From positions 62,001 through 126,000 of the forward strand of contig QVQC01000079.1 of assembly GCA_003428585.1 (NCBI GenBank): a DNA stretch of 64,000 nucleotides, in the 5' to 3' direction. Below are positions 44,366-52,394 of the stretch, one piece after another. Position 1 is the first letter of the stretch. The number at the start of each line of letters is the position of its first letter. Source of the DNA: Nioella halotolerans (GTDB lineage: Bacteria; Pseudomonadota; Alphaproteobacteria; Rhodobacterales; Rhodobacteraceae). Below the pieces are notes generated by a model, which had not been told where the DNA came from, ran no database searches, and saw only the letters and a list, made by a program, of their open reading frames with translations. The position numbers and the translations under genes were made by a program.

Positions 44366-44370
44366 CGATC

Positions 44371-45222
44371 ATGAGCCTTCCGATATACGCCTCGACCGGT
44401 CAGAGAGTCTGGTATTACGGGTTCCGCGTGCTCTGCGGGTTGATCTTCTTCTTCCTGATCGCCCCGATCGTCACCATCATCCCGCTCAGCTTCAACGCCG
44501 AGAACTTCTTCACCTTCACGCCGGGGATGCTGCGGCTGGATCCCGATGCCTACGGGCTCGAACATTACCGTGATTTTTTCACCAACCCGTCGTGGCAGCA
44601 GGCGCTACGCAATTCGGTGCTGATCGCGCCGGTGGCCACCATAATCGCGGTTTCCCTCGGCACGCTGGCCGCGATCGGGCTGAGCCAGAGCCACGTGCCC
44701 TTCCGCGGGGTCATCATGGCGATCCTGATCTCGCCGATGATCGTGCCGTTGATCATTTCTGCGGCGGGGATGTATTTTTTCTACAGCCGGATCGGGCTTC
44801 AGGGGACGTATCTTGGCGTCGTGCTGTCGCATGCCGCCCTCGGCATTCCCTTCGTGATCATCACGGTCACGGCGACGCTGGTGGGGTTCGACAAGTCGCT
44901 GACACGGGCCGCGGCCAATCTCGGCGCGAACCCTGTGACGACCTTTTTCCGGGTGCAGATGCCGCTGATCCTGCCCGGGGTGATTTCCGGCGGACTGTTT
45001 GCCTTCATCACCTCCTTCGACGAGGTGGTGATCGTGCTTTTCGTCGGCTCCGCCGGGCAAAAGACGCTGCCCTGGCAGATGTTCATTGGCCTGCGCGAAC
45101 AGATCTCGCCCACGATCCTCGCGGTGGCAACGATCCTTGTGGTGATCTCGATCATCTTGCTGACAACGGTGGAGCTTCTCCGGCGCCGGTCAGAGCGATT
45201 GCGCGGCATGACACCCGGGTAA
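44371..45222 (+). CDS. Polyamine-type ABC transporter permease (second)
   Basis: PotC-type permease, 283 aa, with six hydrophobic segments and the EAA loop region Ala-Ala-Ala-Asn-Leu-Gly-Ala-Asn-Pro (about residues 184-192), in which the first Gly-containing core contacts the ATPase. It has normal family length, in contrast to its partner at 42680-44365, and begins 5 nt after it. It ends the operon, with a strong terminator 7 nt later. Confidence 0.9.
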   Translation: MSLPIYASTGQRVWYYGFRVLCGLIFFFLIAPIVTIIPLSFNAENFFTFTPGMLRLDPDAYGLEHYRDFFTNPSWQQALRNSVLIAPVATIIAVSLGTLAAIGLSQSHVPFRGVIMAILISPMIVPLIISAAGMYFFYSRIGLQGTYLGVVLSHAALGIPFVIITVTATLVGFDKSLTRAAANLGANPVTTFFRVQMPLILPGVISGGLFAFITSFDEVVIVLFVGSAGQKTLPWQMFIGLREQISPTILAVATILVVISIILLTTVELLRRRSERLRGMTPG

Positions 45223-45229
45223 CGGGATG

Positions 45230-45261
45230 GGGCGGCCCGCGTGGCCGCCCTTTTGCCTTTT
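45230..45261 (+). terminator. Rho-independent terminator of the polyamine-type transporter operon
   Basis: An 8-bp GC stem GGGCGGCC / GGCCGCCC with loop CGCGT is followed directly by TTTTGCCTTTT. This is the clearest intrinsic terminator in the window. Confidence 0.85.
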
Positions 45262-45479
45262 CAACCTTCGGCGTCGACGTCCGGCGCATCATCCCTTTGC
45301 GGGGCTGCCTTCGGCGTCCACCCGGACCCGTCTGCTTGCTGTCGGTCACAGCGTGCGCTTGCAACGGGTCGCGTTGGACCGGCCCGCTGCTTGATGTGGA
45401 CTGGATGACACCACGGCACGGTTGACAGTGGCGGGTGGGGGCCGGATCGTCATTCCACCGGCGCGGGAGGTGTGAGACG

Positions 45480-46697
45480 ATGGACTTCGAACCGACTGGA
45501 AAGATGCAAGAGATTCAGGCGCGCCTGACGGCCTTCATGGAGGCGCATGTCTATCCCGCCGAGTCGACCTTCGCCCGGCACTTCGCCAAGACAAAAACCC
45601 CCTTTCGCACCCCCGATTTCTACGAGGATCTGAAGCAGGAGGCCCGCGCGGCCGGACTGTGGAACCTGTTCCGCCCAAGGGCGCATGGCGGCACGCTGAC
45701 CAACCTCGAATATGCGCCGCTGGCCGAGATCATGGGCCGGGTCTGGTGGGCGCCCGAGATTTTCAATTGCAACGCACCCGATACCGGCAACATGGAAACC
45801 CTGATGCTCTATGGCACGGAGGCGCAGAAAGCCCGCTGGCTGGAGCCCTTGCTGGCCGGCGAGATCCGGTCCGGCTTTGCCATGACGGAGCCGGATGTCG
45901 CCTCCTCCGATGCCACCAACATCCGCACCGCGATCCGCCGCGATGGCGAGGATTACGTGGTGACCGGGCGCAAATGGTACACGACGGGCGGCATGCGCGA
46001 CAGTTGCGCCGTGTTCATCGTCATGGGCAAGTCCGACCCGGACAACCCCGATCGGCACCGCCAGCAGAGCATGATCCTGGTGCCGCGCGATGCGCCGGGG
46101 GTGAACATCTTGCGCCATGTCACCACCTTCGGCTATTCCGACGCGCCTTTCGGCGAGGCGGAGATCGAATTTGACGAGGTGCGCGTGCCGGCGGAAAACC
46201 TTATGCTGGGAGAGGGGCGGGGCTTCGAGATCGCGCAGGGCCGGCTGGGGCCGGGGCGTATTCACCATTGCATGCGGCTGGTGGGGGCGGCGCAGCGGGC
46301 GCTGGAGCTGGTGCTCGACCGGGTCGAGACGCGCGAGACCTTCGGGCGCAAGCTTGGCCAGCACCAATCGGTGCGCGAGGATATCGCGCGCAGCTGGTGC
46401 GAGATCGAACAGGCGCGGCTGCTGACCCTGAAGGCGGCGGCGAAGATAGACTGCGAGGGCGCGAAGGCGGCGCGCGACATGATTTCCGCGATCAAGATCG
46501 TGGCGCCGACGATGGCGCAGACGGTGATCGACCGCGCCATCCAGATCCATGGCGGCGCCGGGCTGACGCAGGACACGCCGCTTGCCGAGCTCTTCAACTA
46601 TGCCCGCCAGACCCGCCTTGTCGATGGGCCCGATCAAGTGCACATGATGGCCCTTGGCCGGCACCTTGTGCGGGCCCATCACGAGGGGCGCGGATAG
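45480..46697 (+). CDS. Acyl-CoA dehydrogenase, ACAD10/11-type (LvaC-like)
   Basis: Flavin enzyme of 405 aa. It has Phe-Ala-Met-Thr-Glu-Pro-Asp-Val-Ala-Ser-Ser-Asp-Ala-Thr-Asn-Ile (FAD/substrate region), Gly-Arg-Lys-Trp-Tyr-Thr-Thr-Gly, and a C-terminal Asp-Gly-Pro-Asp-Gln-Val-His block where classical acyl-CoA dehydrogenases carry the catalytic Glu; the Asp-Gly-Pro-Asp form is what I know from ACAD10/11 relatives. It is followed after 2 nt by an APH-type kinase gene. A spacer of 258 nt separates it from the transporter upstream. Confidence 0.87.
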   Translation: MDFEPTGKMQEIQARLTAFMEAHVYPAESTFARHFAKTKTPFRTPDFYEDLKQEARAAGLWNLFRPRAHGGTLTNLEYAPLAEIMGRVWWAPEIFNCNAPDTGNMETLMLYGTEAQKARWLEPLLAGEIRSGFAMTEPDVASSDATNIRTAIRRDGEDYVVTGRKWYTTGGMRDSCAVFIVMGKSDPDNPDRHRQQSMILVPRDAPGVNILRHVTTFGYSDAPFGEAEIEFDEVRVPAENLMLGEGRGFEIAQGRLGPGRIHHCMRLVGAAQRALELVLDRVETRETFGRKLGQHQSVREDIARSWCEIEQARLLTLKAAAKIDCEGAKAARDMISAIKIVAPTMAQTVIDRAIQIHGGAGLTQDTPLAELFNYARQTRLVDGPDQVHMMALGRHLVRAHHEGRG

Positions 46698-46699
46698 CC

Positions 46700-47719
46700 A
46701 TGGAGGCGGCCGACCTTGCCCGGCTGGGCCGCTACCTTGAGGCACATGTGCCGGGGTTTCGCGGGCTGCGCGCCGTGCAGGATTTCGCTGACGGGCAGTC
46801 CAACCCGACCAGCAAGCTTGTCGCCGACAGCGGTGCCTACGTGCTGCGCCGTAAGCCGACCGGTGACCTCTTGAAGTCGGCCCATGCGGTGGACCGGGAG
46901 TTCCGGGTGCTCTCGGCGCTGGCCGAGAGGGACGTGCCTGTGGCCCGCGCGCTGCACCTTTGCGAGGACGAAGGGGTGCTCGGGTCCGTCTTCTACGTGA
47001 TGGACTACGTTGCCGGCCGGGTGTTCTGGGACCCGGCGCTGCCGGGCATGGCGCGGGACGAGCGGGCGGCGATCTACGACCAGATGAACGCGACGCTGGC
47101 CGCGATCCACGCGGTTGACCTGACTGCTGCGGGGCTGACCGATTTCGGCCGCGCCGGCAACTATTACGAACGGCAATACGCCACGTGGCTGCGCCAGTAT
47201 CGCGCGACCGAGACCGGGACGATCCCGGCGATGGAGCGGATCATCGTCTGGCTGGCCGCCAACATGGTCGCCGATGACGGGCGGGTGTCGCTGGTGCATG
47301 GCGATTACAGGCTGGACAATGCGATGTTCGCACCCGATGCGCCGCGCCTGATCGCGGTGATGGATTGGGAATTGTCGACGCTGGGCCATCCGCTGGCCGA
47401 CCTCGCCTATCAATGCATGCTGTGGCGGATACCGCCGGGGCCGGTGCTGGGCGGGCTGGACGGTGTGGACAGGGCCGCGCTGGGCCTGCCGTCGGAGGCC
47501 GACTACGTCGCGCGCTATTGCGAGAGGGCAGGGATTTCCGGCATCACGAATTGGAACTTCTACCTCGTCTTCGGCCTCTTCCGATTGGCGGCCATCGTGC
47601 AAGGGGTGAAACATCGCGGGCTGCAAGGCAATGCCGCCTCGGACCGCGCGTTGCAGGTGGGGGCGTTGGCGGATCCGCTGGCCCGTAAGGCCTGCGATAT
47701 CCTCGACGGGGCCGGTTAG
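46700..47719 (+). CDS. APH-family phosphotransferase (ACAD10/11 kinase domain, LvaA-like)
   Basis: Kinase-like protein, 339 aa. The catalytic loop His-Gly-Asp-Tyr-Arg-Leu-Asp-Asn (200-207) and the metal-binding Asp-Trp-Glu (222-224) followed by Gly-His-Pro-Leu-Ala-Asp-Leu are intact. It is not an antibiotic-resistance gene: the pairing with an acyl-CoA dehydrogenase matches the two halves of human ACAD11 and the bacterial LvaA/LvaC pair, where the kinase phosphorylates a 4-hydroxyacyl-CoA and the dehydrogenase removes the phosphate. That assignment is inferred from family and context. Confidence 0.86.
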   Translation: MEAADLARLGRYLEAHVPGFRGLRAVQDFADGQSNPTSKLVADSGAYVLRRKPTGDLLKSAHAVDREFRVLSALAERDVPVARALHLCEDEGVLGSVFYVMDYVAGRVFWDPALPGMARDERAAIYDQMNATLAAIHAVDLTAAGLTDFGRAGNYYERQYATWLRQYRATETGTIPAMERIIVWLAANMVADDGRVSLVHGDYRLDNAMFAPDAPRLIAVMDWELSTLGHPLADLAYQCMLWRIPPGPVLGGLDGVDRAALGLPSEADYVARYCERAGISGITNWNFYLVFGLFRLAAIVQGVKHRGLQGNAASDRALQVGALADPLARKACDILDGAG

Positions 47720-48734
47720 GAAGGTCCAGAGAGGATTCCGCGCGTGATTCCAGCATGTTGTTCAGCGAACTTCGAGTCGTCGGTGAAGGCTGGGCTGCTC
47801 GAAGCAATCCGCGGCAGGCACCGGGGAAGGTTGGAGATAGCCGATTTCCTATTTGATCAAAAGCGATGACCCCTGAGAGATTCCCCGTAATTCCCTGTTT
47901 TCAAATCCTAAAAGTTCAGTCTCCGCCAAACCATGACCAGTCCGGCGGTCCGTATTCGACAGGATCGCGGATGCTGCGTGATCATGGCGTCGCCGCGCCT
48001 TGCAGGCGCGCGGTGGCCCGGCCAATCCTTGAACATGGCCGCGGGTGGTGCGCGAACACTCGGCCAAGGCCATTCTTTCGAAGGCACACGTTCGGAAATC
48101 GCCCTTACAGTAAAGCGATGTTCTTTGTGCATAAAGGTCTTGGAAGGGATGAGGCCATCTTTCCTTTCGAAATCGGGTTTTCATTGCATAACCAAGTAAA
48201 TCGCGTCGCTTGTGTATACACATCACCTTGAGAGTCTTGACTTCAAGTATTTCATATTTGCGATCTTTATCCTTCGTGGTCGGCGTCACTCCCACTTATC
48301 CACAAGCTCCTTTCAGGCGCCCTTTGCGATGTCGGTAAGGCAAGGTTGTTCGCCCCTCGGGTCGGCGCATGATCGCCGGCCGCCCCTTGCAATGGTCCGA
48401 AAGGCAGCCGTTCGAGCGCGGTCGCCCAAGCCAACCGGCGGAAACGGGGGGCCGGACTGGCTGAAAACCCGTGCATTCCGCCAGACGCATGTCGTAAAAT
48501 ATCGATCACGTGTCGAATTCAGGTTTTCCACGCGGGGAACCCGTGCAACAGTGCAGTCATGCAGCGAGGCAGACGGATGACGGTCGTGGCGGAAAGGGTG
48601 GTCCCTTCGCCCCCTGACGAGACGGATGAACGACCGTGTCGCGGTTGCTTGCCGATGGCAGACATTGGCCGCGCTGAACTGGTTCGGGCACACAAGAGGC
48701 CCGGCAAACGCATGACAACAGCGGAGAATGAACG
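47720..48734. other. Gene-free region with AT-rich core; possible element scar
   Basis: No open frame here looks like a protein gene: the frames present are short, in competing directions and compositionally odd. The part 48140-48290 is clearly richer in A and T than the surroundings. The string TTCCCCGTAATTCCCTGTTTTC (two halves at 47881-47902) resembles sequences I remember near the ends of integrated elements in Rhodobacteraceae, which was not verified. A perfect palindrome TGTGTATACACA is at 48211-48222. The right end must hold the promoter of the peptide transporter. Confidence 0.5.
48211..48222. promoter_or_regulatory. 12-bp palindrome TGTGTATACACA
   Basis: A perfect 12-bp inverted repeat within the AT-rich stretch about 510 nt before the peptide-transporter operon. 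Its TGTATACA core resembles GntR-type operators. No GntR gene is in the window, and the distance to a gene is long, so its function is uncertain. Confidence 0.35.
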
Positions 48735-50303
48735 ATGATGAAGACCCCTCTCTTCACGGGTGGCGTAAGCCGCCGCGGAATTCTGAAAGGCGCGTCGGCC
48801 ATTGGCGGCGCCGCAGTGCTTGGCCCGATGGGCGCGCGCATGGCCCGCGCGCAGCCGACGCGCGGCGGCACGCTGCGCATCGGTGTCGCCCACGGCTCCA
48901 CCACCGATAGTCTCGACCCCGGGTCGTGGGAAAATGACTTCACCATCCTGCTGGCGCATACGCGAAACAACTTCCTGACCGAGATCGCGCCCGATGGGTC
49001 GCTGGTGCCGGAGATCGCCGAAAGCTGGGAGGCATCGAACGGCGCGCGTGAATGGGTCTTCACGATCCGGTCTGGCGTGCAATACCATTCCGGGCGCACC
49101 GTGACGGCGGAGGACGTGATCGCCTCCATCAACCATCACCGGGGGGAGGAGTCCACCTCCGCGGCCAAGCCCATCGTCGAGGATATCGTCGAACTGCGTG
49201 CAGACGGGATGAACGTCCATGTCACGCTGGGCTCGGGCAATGCTGACTTCCCGTTCATCATGTCGGATTACCACATCCCGATCCTGCCCGCGACCGATGG
49301 CACCATCGACCCGCAGACGACCGATGGCTGTGGACCCTACGCGATCGAGGAGCTGGAGATGGGCGTCGGCGCCCGGCTGGTGCGCCATGACGGCTACTGG
49401 AAATCGAACACGTCGTGGTTCGACGCGGTCGAGATCACGGCGATCCATGATGACGCTGCGCGCCAGAACGCGCTGATCTCGGGGCAGCTGGATTATATCG
49501 ACACTGTCGACCTGAACACCGTGCATCTGTTGCAGCGCGCGTCGGGTATCCAGATCCTGTCGGTGACCGGCACCCAGCATTACGGCCTGCCGATGGACAC
49601 CCGCGCAGCGCCCTTCAGCGACAACAACGTGCGCCTCGCGCTGAAATACGCCATCGACCGCGACCAGATGGTGGAAACCGTGTTGAACGGCTACGGCGCC
49701 GTCGGCAATGACCACCCGATCGGCCCCGGCCAACGGTTCTTCAACACCGAGTTGCCGCAAAAGACCTTGGACCCTGACCGCGCCCGCCATCACCTGCGCG
49801 AGGCGGGGATGGAAAACCTGTCGGTCGACATTCACCTTGCCGATGCCGCCTTCGCTGGCGCCATCGATGCCGGTGTTCTGTTCTCGGAAACCGCGGCCGA
49901 GGCGGGGATCGACCTCAATGTCGTGCGCGAGCCCAACGATGGCTACTGGTCCAATGTCTGGATGCAGTTGCCCTTCACGGGCACCTACTGGGGCGGGCGC
50001 CCGACCGAGGACTGGATGTTCGCCACCGCCTATTCCGATGGCGCGGCGTGGAACGAATCCTACTGGAGCCACGAACGCTTCAACGAGTTGCTGGTCGCCG
50101 CCCGCGCGGAACTCGACCAGGAGTTGCGCCGCGAGATGTATTTCGAGATGCAGCAGCTTGTCTCCGACGAAGGCGGCACCATCATCCCGATGTTTGCCAA
50201 CTATGTCGGCGCGCATGGCGATCACCTTGTACGGCCCGACACCGTCGCCAACAACTGGCGCAATGACGGGCACCGCATTGCCGAACGCTGGTGGTTCGCG
50301 TAA
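48735..50303 (+). CDS. Peptide/oligopeptide-type ABC substrate-binding protein (Tat-exported)
   Basis: SBP_bac_5-family protein of 522 aa, normal for DppA/OppA. The N-terminus carries a twin-arginine signal (Ser-Arg-Arg-Gly-Ile-Leu-Lys at residues 12-18, then a hydrophobic stretch ending Ala-Arg-Ala), so it is probably exported folded. The conserved Ala-Glu-Ser-Trp-Glu block and Phe-Thr-Ile-Arg-Ser-Gly-Val-Gln-Tyr-His-Ser-Gly are present. Two adjacent ATGs at 48735 and 48738 are equivalent starts. Permeases and ATPase follow in order; the ligand may be a peptide or another small molecule. Confidence 0.9.
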   Translation: MMKTPLFTGGVSRRGILKGASAIGGAAVLGPMGARMARAQPTRGGTLRIGVAHGSTTDSLDPGSWENDFTILLAHTRNNFLTEIAPDGSLVPEIAESWEASNGAREWVFTIRSGVQYHSGRTVTAEDVIASINHHRGEESTSAAKPIVEDIVELRADGMNVHVTLGSGNADFPFIMSDYHIPILPATDGTIDPQTTDGCGPYAIEELEMGVGARLVRHDGYWKSNTSWFDAVEITAIHDDAARQNALISGQLDYIDTVDLNTVHLLQRASGIQILSVTGTQHYGLPMDTRAAPFSDNNVRLALKYAIDRDQMVETVLNGYGAVGNDHPIGPGQRFFNTELPQKTLDPDRARHHLREAGMENLSVDIHLADAAFAGAIDAGVLFSETAAEAGIDLNVVREPNDGYWSNVWMQLPFTGTYWGGRPTEDWMFATAYSDGAAWNESYWSHERFNELLVAARAELDQELRREMYFEMQQLVSDEGGTIIPMFANYVGAHGDHLVRPDTVANNWRNDGHRIAERWWFA

Positions 50304-50401
50304 TCCGCTAACGACGATTGTCCTCCGGGTGGCCATGCGCGGCCCGGGGGCAGTCTTGTGACTCAGGCCCGCTTGGCATGGCGTGGCCTGCAGGGGGATC
50401 C

Positions 50402-51454
50402 ATGTCACCTATCCTGATCATGATTGCGAAGCGTCTGGCGCTCGGGGTGCTGACGCTGTTCATCGTCTCGATGCTGATTTTCGGCGCGACGGAGCTTTTG
50501 CCCGGTGATTTTGCCGAGGAATTCCTCGGCCAGTCGGCGACGCCCGAAACCGTGGCCGCGATCCGGCGGCAACTGGGGCTCGATCTGCCGATGCATATCC
50601 GCTACGGCGAGTGGCTGGGCGTGCTGCCCGGTTGGACCAGCGTGAATGCCGAGGGGGTCGTGACCGGCCGCTGCCTCGGTGCGGGCATGACCGCCGCCGA
50701 GGCACCGACCCATTGCGGTATCCTGCAAGGCGAGTTCGGCGATTCCCTGTCCAATCGTCGCCCCGTGGCGGACCTTCTGGGCACCCGGCTGGGCAATACC
50801 CTGTTCCTTGCGCTGTATGCTGCGGCCATCGCGGTGCCGCTGTCGCTGATGCTGGGCATTCTCGCGGCGCTGTTTCGCAACTCGGTCTTCGACCGCGTGG
50901 TGAACGCCTCGGCCCTGACCTCGATTTCCTTTCCCGAGTTCTTCGTCGCCTATATCCTGATTTTCTGGCTGGCGGGGATGGGCGGGGCCTTTCCGTCGAT
51001 GGCGACGATCCGGCCCACGACCGATTTCGTCGACAAGCTGTACATGACCTTCCTGCCGGCGCTGACCCTGACGCTGGTGGTCACCGCCCACATGATGCGG
51101 ATGACGCGGGCGGCGATCATCAATCTTCTGGCCAGTCCCTATATCGAAATGGCCCGGCTGAAGGGCATGTCGCCGATGCGCGTCATCTTGCGCCACGCGC
51201 TGCCCAATGCGCTGGCCCCGATCATCAACGTGATCGCGCTGAACCTTGCCTACCTGATCACCGGGGTGGTCGTGGTCGAGGTGGTCTTCGTCTATCCCGG
51301 CCTCGGGCAGTTGATGGTCGACAGCGTGGCGGCGCGCGACATGCCGGTGGTGCAGGCGGTGGCGCTGATCTTCGCGGCGGCCTACGTGCTGCTGAACCTC
51401 ACGGCGGACGTGTTGGCGACCCTGTCCAACCCGCGTCTCGTGAAGCGGCGCTGA
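50402..51454 (+). CDS. Peptide-type ABC transporter permease (DppB-like)
   Basis: Membrane permease of 350 aa. The N-terminus Ile-Ala-Lys-Arg-Leu-Ala-Leu-Gly-Val-Leu-Thr-Leu followed by Leu-Pro-Gly-Asp is a DppB/OppB hallmark. A periplasmic loop (about residues 60-130) contains two cysteines, Cys90 and Cys103, which could form a disulfide. The EAA region Ala-Arg-Leu-Lys-Gly-Met-Ser-Pro-Met-Arg is near residue 265. Start at 50402 with GGGGG ahead; the gap from the binding protein is 98 nt. Confidence 0.92.
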   Translation: MSPILIMIAKRLALGVLTLFIVSMLIFGATELLPGDFAEEFLGQSATPETVAAIRRQLGLDLPMHIRYGEWLGVLPGWTSVNAEGVVTGRCLGAGMTAAEAPTHCGILQGEFGDSLSNRRPVADLLGTRLGNTLFLALYAAAIAVPLSLMLGILAALFRNSVFDRVVNASALTSISFPEFFVAYILIFWLAGMGGAFPSMATIRPTTDFVDKLYMTFLPALTLTLVVTAHMMRMTRAAIINLLASPYIEMARLKGMSPMRVILRHALPNALAPIINVIALNLAYLITGVVVVEVVFVYPGLGQLMVDSVAARDMPVVQAVALIFAAAYVLLNLTADVLATLSNPRLVKRR

Positions 51455-51466
51455 GGGGGGCAGGGC

Positions 51467-52390
51467 ATGGGCGTTCTCACTACCATTTTCTGGTTTCTCG
51501 TCGCCATAGCCGGCTGCCTCGCGGCGGGCTGGCTGTTTCGCACCGGCGCGATCGCCATCACCCCGGCCGGCGTCAAGCGCGAGTTGCGCACCGCGCCGCT
51601 GACGGCCTCTTTCGGGATGCTGATGATCCTCCTTTATATTCTCGTGGCGATCTTCGCGCCGCTGATCGCGCCGTTCCCCGAACGCGCCGTCGTCGGCACC
51701 GAATACATGCCGTGGAACAGCGTGCACCTTCTGGGCACAGACAACCTTGGGCGAGACATGCTTTCGCGGCTGATCTTCGGGGCGCGCAACACGGTGGGTA
51801 TCGCCTTTGCCACCACGTTGCTGGCCTTCCTGATCGGGTCGGTCTTCGGGATGCTGGCGGCGACGGTGGGCGGCTGGCTCGACCAGGGGCTGAGCCGTCT
51901 GGTGGACGTTCTGATGGCGATTCCGGCGCTGATTTTCGCGCTGTTGCTGCTGACCATCTTCGGCACCTCGATCCTGACCCTGATCCTCGTCATCGCGGTG
52001 ATCGATTCCACCCGCGTCTACCGGCTGGCGCGTTCTGTTGCGCTGAATATCGTGGTGATGGATTACATCGAGGCGGCGAAGCTGCGCGGCGAGGGATTGT
52101 GGCGGCTGATCACCCGCGAGATCCTGCCCAATGCGCTGGCGCCACTGGTGGCGGAATTCGGGCTGCGGTTCTGCTTTGTCTTTCTGGCGATCTCGGCGCT
52201 CAGCTTTCTCGGCCTCGGGCTGCAACCGCCGCTGGCCGACTGGGGGTCGATGGTGAAAGAGAACGCGACGCTGATTTCCTTTGGCGACATCACGCCGCTT
52301 CTGCCCGCGGGTGCCATCGCGCTCCTGACCGTTTCCGTGAACTTCGTGGTCGACTGGCAGTTGCATCGCGCCAGCGGCCTGAAGGAGTGA
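51467..52390 (+). CDS. Peptide-type ABC transporter permease (DppC-like)
   Basis: Second permease, 307 aa, of the OppC/DppC type, with the N-terminal soluble/hydrophobic part and conserved Gly-Thr-Asp-Asn-Leu-Gly-Arg-Asp-Met-Leu-Ser-Arg, and the EAA loop Ala-Ala-Lys-Leu-Arg-Gly-Glu-Gly. The first 80 residues contain an additional hydrophobic segment as is usual. It starts 12 nt after the first permease and ends 4 nt before the ATPase gene. Confidence 0.92.
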   Translation: MGVLTTIFWFLVAIAGCLAAGWLFRTGAIAITPAGVKRELRTAPLTASFGMLMILLYILVAIFAPLIAPFPERAVVGTEYMPWNSVHLLGTDNLGRDMLSRLIFGARNTVGIAFATTLLAFLIGSVFGMLAATVGGWLDQGLSRLVDVLMAIPALIFALLLLTIFGTSILTLILVIAVIDSTRVYRLARSVALNIVVMDYIEAAKLRGEGLWRLITREILPNALAPLVAEFGLRFCFVFLAISALSFLGLGLQPPLADWGSMVKENATLISFGDITPLLPAGAIALLTVSVNFVVDWQLHRASGLKE

Positions 52391-52394
52391 GCCG

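Noticed and set aside
46700..47719. Aminoglycoside phosphotransferase as an antibiotic-resistance gene
   Set aside because: The kinase is 2 nt from an acyl-CoA dehydrogenase and carries Asp-Trp-Glu with the ACAD10/11-type flanks, which points to acyl metabolism.
47849..48295. Reading frame of 148 codons on the minus strand in the gene-free gap
   Set aside because: No ribosome site, no family resemblance, and competing frames of the same size exist on the other strand.
48296..48304. Perfect DnaA-box sequence TTATCCACA in the gene-free gap
   Set aside because: A single 9-mer is expected by chance about every 130 kb counting both strands; no cluster, AT-rich unwinding array or dnaA/parAB genes nearby.
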